DNA from: Hypomesus transpacificus
Lineage: Eukaryota; Chordata; Actinopteri; Osmeriformes; Osmeridae
NCBI RefSeq assembly: GCF_021917145.1
Contig: NC_061082.1
Coordinates: forward strand, 15,907,334 to 15,971,333
DNA length: 64,000 nt
Reading direction: 5' to 3'
Shown here: positions 13,568 to 26,199 of the stretch, piece by piece
Layout of the letters: each line of letters starts with the position of its first letter
Numbering within the stretch: position 1 is the stretch's first letter
Translations under genes and position numbers: made by a program
The notes under the pieces: model-generated
What the model was told of the DNA's origin: nothing
What the model saw: only the letters and a program-made list of their open reading frames with translations
Database searches by the model: none

Positions 13568-14022
13568 GCAGAGAAAGAGAGAAGCAATGTCTGTCTCAAG
13601 CAATGAAGGATTGTCTTTCCTTCATGTCTCTCTCTACCCTCCACTCCTCCCTCCCTCCCTTCCCTTCCCCCCTCCCCTACCCCTTTATCTCTCGCTTGCC
13701 ACCACCGGCAGTCCAGATCAGGAATTACAAATGATATCATGACAAAAATGTTCACGCTTTTCAAACCAGTGATGTTTTACCGTCTCATTTACGATGATAC
13801 CTTGTTACGGTTCCAGCTGTGAATCAGAGATGCGTCGTGGGACTGGGGGCCCGCCCCCCACTGGGCTTGGCCAATGACCCGGAAGGCAATAGGGGATGCC
13901 AGAGCCTGCAGCATGTGCTGCTCTGACAGAGCAGCAGGGCACTGTCAAAAACCCTCCCATAACAAACTTTCCAGATCACTCCGTTTTTAACAGATGAGTA
14001 AGCACTGGCGCTGGCTTTTTTC

Positions 14023-14024
<2 letters not shown>

Positions 14025-14067
<43 letters not shown>

Positions 14068-14168
14068 GTTTTTCTCTCTGTCTCTCTCTCTCTCCCTCCC
14101 ACTCTCTCTGCCTCTTCCCCTCTCGATCTCTAAATCTAAGTCTGTCTCTCTCTCTCTTTCTCTCTCTA
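14025..14168. repeat. (CT)n microsatellite
   Basis: An imperfect CTCT array about 140 bp long on the plus strand, followed by a poly-G tract near 14230-14254. It yields artefactual Ser/Leu and Glu/Arg frames. Confidence 0.9.
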
Positions 14169-14474
14169 GCTTCAACGAGGAGTTGGTGGATTTTCCCTCC
14201 TGCTTTGACACACATCGAGATCCATGCCTCGGGGGTGGGGGGGGGGGGGGGGGATTGGGGTGGGCCATGTAGGGGTGTAGGGTTGTATCTAGGGAGGGGG
14301 AAGGAGATAGTGTGTGGCAGGGTCAGTGCATGGGTTAAGCAACAATTCGGATGGGTGCTCGTAACACAGGAGGGGCAGGGGGCAGAGAGGGGCACTAGTA
14401 CACCAGCTCGAGAGGGCAAGGGGGTCAACGTGGAGTCACACAAGGCCATCGTCTCCTATTAGGATCCATTAGAG

Positions 14475-14685
14475 CAGTAGTCTTCAACCGTGGTCCTCAG
14501 GGCCCGCTGTCCTGTATGTTTTCGATGTTTCCCTGCCTCAACACACCTGATTCAAATGAATGGGTTGTTATCGAGCTCTGCAGAAGCCTGACGATAACCA
14601 TTGATTTGAGTCAGGTGTGTTGGAGCAGGGAAACATCTAAAACATAGAGGACATGGGCCCCGAAAACCAGGGCTGAAGACCATTG
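14475..14685. mobile_element. hAT-type MITE with 8-bp target duplication
   Basis: A 211-bp non-autonomous element. It begins CAGTAGTCTTCAACC and ends with the complement of CAATGGTCTTCAGCC. It is flanked on both sides by CATTAGAG (14467-14474 and 14686-14693), a perfect 8-bp target-site duplication as expected for hAT transposases. Most of its length is one imperfect palindrome: the motif around GTTTCCCTGC and CACACCTGA recurs inverted. It has no coding capacity and needs a hAT transposase in trans. Confidence 0.9.
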
Positions 14686-15150
14686 CATTAGAGCAGCAGG
14701 GAATACTACCGCTTGCTTTACAGTTCTCTACCTCATCGGTGCATTCTGTACACCTGTTTTGATTACCACACAACACTGTTTAACATCTGGACAATTGATT
14801 TCAAACAACGGCCGTACTTTTTTAACGACAGAGCAATACGTAGATTCACCAAACAAGGCAAACAAGGTTGGATGCGTCCTCTCAGTGTACCAGCAAAGGG
14901 ATTTGAAAAAAACGTGAACTGCTAGAAGAACCAACAGCTCATCAAGCACCTAAATCTAATCATCTTTACTGTCTAACAGAACATTGGGCTTGTTTGGGTT
15001 TTCCAGACTAATTCCCTCACGCGATCCCAGACCCTGCGCTGGCACTGCATTACTGGGATGATGTGACGCAGCCTGATGGAGCTCCAGGTGTCAGGAGGCA
15101 TTAGGGCCCCGGACCCAACCCACAGGCTCGCTGACCCAGACAGAGAGGAC

Positions 15151-15151
<1 letters not shown>

Positions 15152-15191
<40 letters not shown>

Positions 15192-15193
15192 GA

Positions 15194-15247
<54 letters not shown>

Positions 15248-15347
15248 GAGAGGAGAGAGAGAGAGGAGAGAGAGAGGAGAGAGAGACAGAGAGAGAGAGA
15301 GAGAGGAGAGAGAGACAGAGAGAGAAAGAGAGAGAGAGAGACAGAGA

Positions 15348-15413
<66 letters not shown>

Positions 15414-15445
15414 AAAAGGGAGAAAAAGAGAGAAAGAGAAGGAGA
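15152..15445. repeat. Long (AG)n microsatellite
   Basis: Nearly 300 bp of AGAG with interspersed AGACAG and GGAG variants, trailing into AAAAG-rich sequence and a second AG patch to about 15600. The 124- and 181-residue Glu/Arg and Ser/Leu frames across it are spurious. Confidence 0.95.
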
Positions 15446-16597
15446 GATAGATGGGTGTGAAAAAAGAAGACAGCGACAGATGGTGTTAAGAGAACCGAAG
15501 TGTGAGAAGTAAAATGAAGAAATTAAATTACGAAAGAGAACAGAGAGGAAAATTGAGAGCGTGAGAGTGAGAGAGGGAGTGAGACAGAGAGAGAGAAGGG
15601 GGGGGGGGGTAGAGATGTGAGCTGGTCCGCACATTACCCAAATCACAGGAAATGGTTTTAAGGGCTTTTTTTCCTGTTCGGTTCACTCTGATTCCCACTT
15701 TCTCACTTCATTGAACTGATTTAATGAGCAGGTCTAGCCTCAGACCTCAGACTACCACCATATTGGGCACCAGTCACTCAGCTGAGGGGTGTGTTTGTGT
15801 TGCATGAGAGGTTATGAGAACAACACAGGGATGAAGACACACTCGCACTAGGCAGAGTGAATGGATCCACTGAAGTGTTGGCCACAGATGCGAGATGTGT
15901 CTGACCCATGAGCGTTTGAAAGTTCAGCTGCGGGTGAACAGACCAATAGACACACTGTTGTGTCTCAACAAAGGTAGCATTTCTCCCTCTCTCCCTGGCC
16001 TTGTATTCAACACCACGTGTTAGAATGTCTGCATTTGTGTGTGTCCATTCACACTATATATGTCTGTACATGTGTAGGCGTGTACAGTAAGCGTGTGTGT
16101 TTGTGTGTGTGTGTTTGTTTATGAATGAGTGTTCTCAGTAGTAGTAACCTCTCCCGTGGGCCTGTAGTACTCTACTCACTGCACTGATGTGGAACAAGCC
16201 CAGCTGGACTTTGGCCTTGCAACACGACACACACACACACACACAAAACACCACGCAACACGACACGGCCAGTCTGAAAGACATCCAGAACATCAGAAAG
16301 GACCTAAAGCTGTGAGAGCCCGGTTCATGTCAGGACAGAGTTCCACGTAACACACAGTCATGTCAACCTCGGTCTGTTTGAGGTTTGCCCCCCGCGTGCC
16401 TTGTAAAAATACACCACTCCTCGACACACTGGACAGTTTGTACAACAGTATCTATCACACTAACGCGCCTTCCTTTTCAATAGACAGAGAGACTTTAACG
16501 CGCTTCTTACTGTTTAGGCATTTTACCTCCACTTATATTTGCATGTAGATATGTATATGAACTGATTCATTATTCATGTGTGTGGTGCTGTCTTTAC

Positions 16598-16729
16598 CTC
16601 TGCCTCCATCAGGCTTGTCACTGACACGATAAACATTCTGGAATCCCAGTTTGCCCAAAGCACCGCCAGTGTTGCCCCTGTGCAAAGTGGTCACAACTGA
16701 CTGGTTACAGTCGCAAGGACACGCGTTGG
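16598..16729 (-). CDS. Unassigned exon-like block
   Basis: On the minus strand a 132-nt open block is bounded by a TCTACAG acceptor and an AGAG|gtaaag donor. It reads as a non-repetitive peptide that includes ACPCDCNQSVVTT, RGNTGGALGKLGF and YRVSDKPDGG. The length is a multiple of three, so it could be a symmetric internal exon. I do not recognise the family and found no convincing partner exon; a plain intergenic open frame is the main alternative. A single-membrane-segment frame at about 19510-19700 on the same strand has a good acceptor but no donor. Confidence 0.2.
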
Positions 16730-19700
16730 CTGTAGACAAGCACGGAATGTCACACAAGTGACCCGTGAATTTTTAATACAAGCAAACGATGACAGTAAGA
16801 CAAGTGACCAGGCAGAGAGGTGACCGGAGCGGGGAATCTTACTGAACCATAGCCAGGATTAAAGGCTGAATAAGTTCCAGTGATGTGTGCCAGCCCTAGT
16901 AGTCCCAGTCCCAACGACCTCAACCCTAACCTAGCACCAGCGCGGTTTGATGAAATCAAATCTTCTCTCTGTTGTAAAGACACGACCCAATAGCTGTGTT
17001 GTTTTTACAGTGAACGACTTCACACCTTGAAGTTGTTCACTGTATCCGATCACTCATTGTTTACAGTTCCAATTGTGTATACCATGAACCATTCAGAAAT
17101 GGTCAAAGAACGCCACAGAATGCCTCTCTCCACCCCCTCCCTCCCTCCCACCCCCCCACCCCTCCCCTCGCTTCTCGTCTCTCCCCCAGCGATGGTCAGC
17201 CTGTTTAACCAGGATGTGTTGGCACCTTGATGATATAAATACCCACACACCCTGGGCATAAGAAAGCTGTCAGTACAACATTTGTTATCCATTTTTCACC
17301 ACCCAAGGCAGTCAAGACCGAAGGAAAAAAACTAGACAAGGCGTTATAAATGCATACTAACACTTACTTCTTTGCCCTTTGGTGAATTTTGCCAGCTTAA
17401 CAGATGGGGTTTATATTGGCACCCTTTAATTTTATGTAGGAGAGCTGTCCAACACTTCAGTCAATGAGCCCTCACCTCTACACATGCTTGCTTACTGTAT
17501 TTAAATTCTCGCGTGCTTACATAGACAGTCTCTCGGTCTCACATATACACTCACCAGCCAGTAATAACACACGTTCTGTCGGTCTCATCTGTTTACCATT
17601 TGCATGTGTGCATACGGTAGGAAACGACTGTGAGCTGATGGGAAGCATTACTTCAACAACAACAAAACGGAAACTAATCGCCAATGACCCGATGGTTCCA
17701 AGTTCAAAGTCTAATCCTAACCCTGACCTTGACCCTGAGCCTAACCACACAATTAGAGTATGCTTCAGAATGGGAGCTGTGGGCTTCATATTCAACTTGT
17801 ATTATTTAGTCATTTGGAACAGACATTTGGTTTGTTTTGAGAAAAACCTAAATGTACTCAGACACACACACTAATGAAGTGACACATTCAAGGTGCAAAT
17901 GTATTGACCGGAACATGGTTCGGGCTGGGAAGCTCAGTGATTGGCAGGAAGAAGAGTAAGTGGCGCATGATCTGACCCAGTCGGAGACAGAGGCTGTGAT
18001 GACCACACCACACCACACCACCACCACCCCCATGCCCCCCCTCCCCCACCCCCTCTCTCCTTCCACCCCACCGTAAATAGATGAAAGCACATCTGTTTCT
18101 GCGACCAGTAGCCACACATCTCTAATTGCGGCCTGGCCTTGATGCCTGTGAGCGAGCCACTGGACGCTAAGCAGTTTGGACACGGGAGACGCTACAGCAC
18201 ATTATGAGAGGAGCCCTACCATTAGAAGGCACCAGATAGGGAATTCTCTGGAGCCACGGTGTTAGTGCAAGCTGTTTTGTCTTAGGGCTGACTGAAATAG
18301 ATATCGCAGCCACAGCCTGGGGACTGGAAGCTGGAAGGGCTGGGGCCCACCATACAGCTGAGGCTGGGGCAGCAGGTCTGGGCCTGGGGTTAGGGGATAG
18401 GGCTGAGGCTGGTTGCACAGCTGGCGCTGGGCTGGGGCAGGGGCAAAAGGTTTGGGCCTTGGGCTGAAGGACGCCAATGGGTATAGGACATTGTTTTGAG
18501 GTGATACGAGACAGATATTTGGACAGGCATTGGCCTGGTGGAAGGACTGGACTAGGCTAGGCTGAGCTAAGACCGGACTGGAGACATCCAATGCATCCAG
18601 GGATGAGGGAATAAGTATGAAGGTGGGGCTCAATTCTGGTTGGGGCTAAAGAGAAACGGTGCTGTTCTGTGTTGACCTTATCATGGTTGGTTTGGGTCTA
18701 GATTGAGCTAAATGAGGTAAGTACCGACCTGGATGAGATGAAGAATATCCGTATAGGTATGAATTGGTCTGATAACGGTCCGCATTGGTCTGGCTTGGCC
18801 CGAGCTGGAAGGCCAGTGACCAGAGACGCCTCAAGTTGTCTAGTTGTCACACTGTGACGCTGATTCGGACTAATGAGCAGCATTCTGTCAGCACACATCT
18901 GCCCCCTGTACACTGGTGAGACCTGGAAGTCCCAGAACCTGCTGGAATCCCTGGACCAGTCTAGCCGGGCCCGGACGACTTCAGGTCGACCCAGTAGTCA
19001 CTGAGACGTGCAGCACGCACCAAGCAGTTCACCTGAGAGGTTGACATCGTTTACCGTACGTTATCTGAGCCCATGGAGAGGTCACGACCTCCCTGACAAA
19101 CAAAGTAAATAAACAGGGAGATGAGTCCACTAAAAGGGAATCCACACGCAGCACACTGCCTTGTCATCCAGCCTGCCTGGGAAGACGGTCATGTCTTATC
19201 AAAGCAGAAGGAAGTCTCGGTAAGAGGGGGTTTAAAGACACCAGTTGGATCTCATAGAAATCTAGAGAACAGGATTGTCTTGTATCTTGTATGTTTCATG
19301 TAAACCTGTATGTTCCCTAATGAGTGACATTGGTTATAACTGTGCTTTCATTTCTCACGTTTTTTTTCTCTCATTTTCACACCAAACTATCTTATCAAAT
19401 ATTAGTTTGCTTTTATTAGCAATGTAGCCAATGTAGCTGTGATCTTAATCCAGTACATTCGTTGTGAACAGTCAGTTATGTTCTTGATAGAAAAGAAAGA
19501 GCAGCTACTTATGTAAAAAATAACATTCAGTTCGGAAATAGGTCTCTTAAAGACAGAACTCCAGTTGGCAGAGAAAAAAAGGATAATGATGCTGATGATA
19601 ATGAAGACGATCCCAAGAGTGACAGACAGCAGTCTCTCCCGGCTCCTGAACAGCCTCCGCAGATGGACCGGCCTCTGGAACATTCCTCGTGGCCATCCTG

Positions 19701-21668
19701 CTGGAAAAAATGGCACAAAGGTTTACTAAACATCATTGTGGCTGCGGCACCAATTACAGTTAATATACATCAAACAACCCAGGCCGAGACTGAGAAACAG
19801 ACTGATCACTCCAATGACGGCAACCGTCAGTCTTGCATGCGACGACGAGAGCTGTTGAAATGATTAGTCTACGCCCTTGTGAATGAAACAGCAACACAAC
19901 CGCCGAGACGACATCTAGAGTATGGCCCGAATGACCTGCGAAAGCTGCTCGGCTACCACCAAGCCAATCCAGCCATGTCTTGAAGCTCAGCCGGACCGTG
20001 TCTGTCAGAAGAATGCCGGCTTTGTTTTGAGGGATCCTATGTACATGTTGAGGGAGAAAATCATGACATAGGAACAGCTACCCAAAATAGAGTGATTGTT
20101 TAGCTGGCTTTTGTTAGGTCTTGTGTGTGCGGGCGGAGCAGGACAGGTTTGATCTCTTCCACTGGAGAGCCTCTGCCGTTATGAAGCTGTCTTTGTCCCC
20201 CTGTCCTCTATTGTGATGCTAATCTTGCGCTTTTTGTCGAGGGGTCCATGGCTCCGTGCGTACCCTCAACCACCGGTCTGGGGCTGCGAGGGGCGGAAGG
20301 TTCTAGTGTAAACGTCGACATTGCTCTCAAGTAGGAACGGGCCTGCGAAAGATGAAGGAAGGAAGCAAATGAGACGAGGGGAGTAAATACTAGCGTGTAT
20401 TTTTCAAATTCAAAGTCCTCTTTAGTTCAAATGTCTACTGCACGTCACGTCTCCTTTTGCCACTGTCTCGTGTCTCCTCTCATCATCTTCTCGGGTGTGA
20501 TGTTTCAACAATAAGCAGCAAAGAACAATGAGGTGAAATGAAGAGTTGGTTTTCTTGATTTTGTAATGGCAGCTCTGCCAGTGGCTGTAACCACGTCTCA
20601 TGCTAACGTGAAACACAACAATAACATTTGCCACAAGCAGGTCAGGCAAGTGATCCGTGAAGCGGGCCCACGTGTATGCGCCCCCTGCCCAGCTAAGAGG
20701 CCAAAAGGTTGGGCGAATGGGGGATAGAGGTTCGAGCCTCGGGGCTCGAGGTAGGAGGATGGGGGTTGGAGGACGGAGGCTGGGTGCCGAGGGACGGAGG
20801 CTGGGGGAGCGACGGTGTGAGAAGGGTTCCACCACGCGCCTGGGTGTGAAGTCACGAGCAGTTCACAGGGATGTGGAGCCACAGTGTGCGTTTCACAACC
20901 AGCTGAAGCAGTATCAACACACTGACACGTCCCATTAGAGTCGACTGACGCCGAGGCGCAGGAGACAGCAGGAACTGAATGTAGGCTATATCCTGTAGAC
21001 GCCTACAGAGGCACACTCAAACACCCCCTCACACACACACACCTGCACCAGCGGACAGACCACCGACATTCTCAAAGAGAGACTGTGCCTCCGTGTTCCG
21101 GTCTTCCATGCAACAACTCTCCCGCAGCAACTCTCCCACGCACACGTGCTTCCTTTGCAGCCCCTTTACACCTGATGTGCGTGGCTTTGCGTGGGAGGTG
21201 CGTGGGTGCATGCAAGTGTAGTTTTTGCCTGTGTATCAGTTTTGAAAATACATGTTACGTATGTGCGTTTGTATGTCTGTATCGATTTGTGGGACTGTGC
21301 ACACGTTTGTGTGTGTTCATTTGGGTAAGTGTGCGTGTGTGTGTGTGTAAGTGTGACAACGGGACCTCCGGTCAGCCGTTCAGCACACGGCTCGATTTCT
21401 AAAGGGTGTTCCTCAAAAGCAGAGTGCTCACCGTTTGACTAAATTGCCGTGCTGAAGCAGACAAGCGTCCGGCTAAGTGTGAACGGTGAGTGTTCACGCG
21501 AGGCCAGTGGATCGGGGGACAGGCAGACGGGGACTAGGGCGGGACTGGCTGGGCTGGGCTGGTCAGGCGACTTTTCGTCCACGGGGAGAGGTGGTGATGA
21601 TGAGAACAGACACAAGCCACATGAGGCCCCCTGACAAAGGAGGAGTGCCCTGCGGTATCTCCAGTTGC

Positions 21669-21678
21669 ATGCACACAC

Positions 21679-21714
<36 letters not shown>
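21669..21714. repeat. (CA)n microsatellite
   Basis: A near-pure CACA run with one GC interruption. A mixed GT patch lies just upstream at about 21310-21350. Confidence 0.9.
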
Positions 21715-21715
<1 letters not shown>

Positions 21716-22501
21716 GATGAATGTGAGCATGCACATGCCCACACAAACACTCGCACACAAGTGTGCTGTCAGTGTTTCAGTGTTTATCAGAATAAATCTA
21801 ACTTTGCACTGGACGTAAGTATTTGGACCAACACTTCACACAGTAGGAGGGATACAGCATAGAATATCAATAGCAATGTGCTTCTCTGTTAACAGTACAG
21901 GATGAGAGGAAATGCAATTTTAGACGAGGAAGAGTAGTTTTACGGTTTTACACCAAAGCATGAAAGCAGTCTTTCCTTCTTTTAGATTTTAGATTATGGT
22001 TGTACACCCTCTAGTGGCACATAAATTAACAACACGTAAAAATGTATTCAAGAGAACAACATTTTATTGAACTAGCAACTGCATACTATGGCAATGTTTA
22101 AATGTTAATAGATCAACGCTGAAGTGAATGAAAGACTCATTGCCACATTTGAAACTTGGCTGTACTTGGAGTTTGTCCACTCCAATCTAAAGACGCTGTT
22201 GAGTAACATTTGATATGAAATTAAATCTGGCAGCTAAAAACATCCCAAATTTGGTCAGGCACCTTTTGTGGAGCCATGCTGGTGAGTTGGTGGAGGATGT
22301 GTACATGAGAAGTCATCCCCAGTTTGGCTCACCAGTAGACCCCTGGTCTCTCCCCTGCTCAACGAGGCCACCTTTAAAATGATATGCCTTCTGGGGTTGC
22401 TCTCTCGTGGGCTGTCGTTGCACCATTGACTACATCTATTTTCCCTCCAAATCAGTCTCACGCCTCCCTTCCACTACCCCTCATACAACTGCCACTCCAC
22501 C

Positions 22502-22503
<2 letters not shown>

Positions 22504-22540
<37 letters not shown>

Positions 22541-22563
22541 CACACACACACACACACACACTC
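22504..22563. repeat. (CT)n(CA)n compound microsatellite
   Basis: A CT array switches directly into a CA array, a common compound microsatellite form in fish. Confidence 0.9.
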
Positions 22564-25500
22564 TCTCCTGTTTTACCCACCACTATAAAGGTCACATTTC
22601 TGAGAAGTGACTTCCATGCATGTTCCATGCTGAGGTCGTCACTTTCAATTTCCTAAAACCTTTCATGTCACACACCCATCACGGCACTGGGCCGTGCGCG
22701 CCGCTCCCGGTACTGCGGCCCGATTCAGGCTCAAGACTTCAGATTTGTCTGTCTAATTGTGCTCTCATATCATACCATTTTATAATTAGCATGATTTATC
22801 AAGTTCGTTTCACTTACCGATTCACCAATAAAACCACCTAATACCTTGCCAAACAAGTAAGCCAACGTGGGACCCAGTAAATTAGGCCAGAAAAAAATAG
22901 TACAGGAAAGAAAAGAATGTAGAAAGAAATGTACGTGAAACTCGGTGACATAGCATTTACGAATAATCAACGAAAAATGATGTGTCCCCGTCTTATTTCA
23001 GAGATAAGAGTTTTGAGAATGGGGCAGAAGGATGAAACCCCTGCGTCCACACTGTGTCCATGAATGCAGGTTCCAAGGACTCCCCTCTGAGCGCGTACAA
23101 TAACAATTGTCATCTCCCTATCCGACCCAGCGTACGCGCGGTCAAATCTTAAACTCCAGATTAATGGAGCGTGAACCCTTCCCGCTCTCAGGTGACGGTG
23201 GATGCATGGGACTCGTTTCGTGATCTAAATGAGCTGTATCATAACCGCGTGTGACTGGTGACGATTGGTGACCTTTCGTTAGTCCAGAGCCATCGGCTTC
23301 AATTACTCGGCGCACGCTAGCTTGCCAGGCTGAGAACCAGCTGAGCCTGACCGCTAAGAAGCTACGAGAAGGCCTCTACTGTACTCTGTTGTAGCCTACT
23401 TGTGCCACATTGTAACTGAGGTGGTAGGAAACGTTCCTGTAACTGGAACCCTAAATTAATGTGTAACTGTGTTTGAAATGTGAGGATTGCTGAAACTGTG
23501 ACAATGAACCTGTTATTATTGAATCTGTCACTGTAACGTCAACTGTCACTGTAAGTAGAGAGGATTGGCTAAAATTTCTCGGGAAATTGTGAGGTGTGCT
23601 TGGCTGCTTGCGTCGGTTACCGATGGGTCCGTTTTGTTACGGATATTTTACAACTGATATTTCTGTATATTTTAAACAACAATTCATAATTATTATTTAC
23701 GAAGATGGCATAGATTAAAAGCATACATTTCTTGCTGCTCATTTAGGCCTACACTTCAAAATACAAAGATTGAACTGTAGAATGAAACCGTGTTCTCTTG
23801 TAATTTCCCTTAGTGCAAGAGGGAATTGTGATAGGCTATGTTGCAGCCTCAGTTAGTTGGAAAAAGTTGCATCAAAAGAAGAAATTGGGCAAAATTGTGT
23901 AAAAATGGTCGTAACCCTAATCTAACAACGTTGTCACAAGCAGTAGGCCTAGGTCTCGGCCTATTATAACTCGAATCGCGATTAAAACACTATGCAAACT
24001 GAAAATATTCCCCCCAAAACGTAAATAAGCTTGAAATGTATTTCTGGAAAACTGGCTAATATAACAAGTTTACTATAAGTGATCATTAGTAGCCAGTAAC
24101 GTCAGTAACGTCCCTGTAGCTGTCTAAAGATTAAGGGGTTTTGTGATGTCACCGGCTATCGGTGCTGTAAGTAGGGTGAAGAACATTCAACTTTGTCAGC
24201 TTTAATGCTCCCTCTATATCAACCTCTCTCGATCTTGGTCATTGATCCTGGTCCTTGGGCCTACTGTATCCCTGCACGTTTTTAGATGTGTATCTGCTCC
24301 AAATGACTGGGTTGTCAAAATAAAAGTTGGAAGCAAGATACCATCTATTGTGCCTTGCCAAAGGCAAACACACCCAATTAACATTTGAGCTCAAACTGAA
24401 ACTACTGCCGCTGGGGCACAACTTGCACACCGTCCCCAATGATAACTTCATCTTATTCATAAGCGTTACCTGGGTGTCAGTTGAACAATAAGACACTTCA
24501 TAAGAAATTCCGTTTTGCAAAAGGTCATGTGAATTCCCGCTCAAACTGAAGACACATTCAGTTAAGTTGGACTATGTAGTTTCAAATGGCCAGGTGTTCA
24601 CACTGAAGAATGTCTATCTAAGGCTCCTTTATCTGAGAGATCTTATTTTCACACAGCTTGCTGGGTTTTGGCTCAAACACAGTAAGTACACAGATACAAG
24701 TCACCAACAGGTGTATATATTTTTCTTAGAGAGTTTCTCTTTTGCTCAGAAGAATGAGTTTGCAATAGCAACACACTCAGCTGATGTCACCGTGTAAATA
24801 TGTTTCTAACCACCCGATGCAAAAACTGCCATTGTTTTAAGCATCCCACACGATATACTCTAACAAGACATCTGTACAGTTAAAAGCTGCAGATTAAAAC
24901 TTGCATGTGTGTGAAAATAGACATAGTATGCATTACTCTGGGACAGAAGTTTTACTAGCAACATTATAAATATGTGTATATTCACAGCCTCCTAGTTTTC
25001 ACACAACCCGCCATACAACAGTTATTTCATGTATTTCTGCAGTGTGCACAATTTCAGTCTCGCTGTTCGACACTCGCTGTTTAGACGCCGTGTGGGTACA
25101 ATCATACAAAAAAGATTCATCCACATCACAGGACTCCGATGCCACAAACCCACCCCGCACACACACACCGCCACTGCAAATTCGGCGTTCTCTTAATCTT
25201 CCGACATCTCCACCTCAAACTTCTCCTCACCTCAGGTACAGACTCAGCAGCATCACAGCCACTCAAACAGGATATACGTCCTCAAACGCTCCTCCAACCT
25301 TTCTTATCTGTCACCGTTCAAATCGTACAGGACATACTGGAGCACACGCTCTTCTTCAAAGAAAGTAAACGTGTGCATAGTGATGCCGTCTGCTTCAGAC
25401 GGCTCACTGCTATGGCACCCAGTTTGATTATGGGGTTTATCAGTGAACTGTCAGACCTGTATCATGTCTACATGCATCTGTGACGATGCCCTCGTTTGTG

Positions 25501-26199
25501 TGTGTGCACCCAAGCGAGCATGGGTGAGAGTATGCGCGAGCGTGCTGGTTTGTGTGCGCACGATTACTGTGTACGGTATGCGCGTGTGTATGACAACCAC
25601 ACGCTTAGATGTTGACAGTCACAGAGCACAGAAAGGTGACAAAAGGGACACTAAAGCTTGACCTAGTATCATCATATCCAAGAAAACATTTGACCTGACT
25701 GACCTTTTACATGTATAATAAAGCTAACTATTAAATAATGTTGTTGGTTTAGGTACAGTAACTTTCCATGAACTATTCCATGCTGGCCAACCGTTACTGT
25801 CCAGACTGTCAAATTTAAAACTGTTGAAAAACACGCGTTGTAAATGTACGCACAGTGTTCACGTTCTGCAACATAAATGACAGTTACAGTCACAGTGACA
25901 AGTCTGATGACAATAGAGACAGTCGAGGATGGAAGGTGGGAGGGTTAGTTTTTTTTTTTTTGACATACTCAGTCACCAGAGTTGACAAGCAGTCTCACTG
26001 CTACACACAACTCTCAGACACCAGAGACAGAAGTCAGAGGAGAACACTCCACATGAAGGCACACTGCAGTTCTTGTGAGTATCTCGTCAGTGCTCAGTCA
26101 CTGACATACGATTTACATCGTCTCCTATGGTGGCTTTCCTCCCCATAGGATGCCGGCTCTGGTTATTCTTCAACACACAGCTTTGTTTCTCCCACAGCG

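Larger units (their letters stand above)
12349..26199. other. Long non-coding stretch upstream of the GPR183-like gene
   Basis: Apart from the microsatellites, the hAT MITE at 14475 and the exon-like block at 16598 listed separately, I see no supported gene in this 13.8 kb. Degenerate GGCTGGGGC-type minisatellite sequence lies at about 18300-18450 and a GGAGGATGGGGGTT-type patch at about 20690-20820; both give long but compositionally biased frames. GA/CT and CA arrays are frequent between 13.4 and 22.6 kb. Confidence 0.6.

Noticed and set aside
13976..14449. Frames rich in RERE and SLSL
   Set aside because: Produced by the (CT)n array and flanking poly-G.
15076..15646. 124- and 181-residue Arg/Glu and Ser/Leu frames
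   Set aside because: Produced by the (AG)n microsatellite.
19402..19716. Minus-strand frame with a strong membrane segment (LLSVTLGIVFIIISIIILFF)
   Set aside because: It has a good upstream acceptor but no acceptable donor and no family resemblance; chance hydrophobic frame cannot be excluded.
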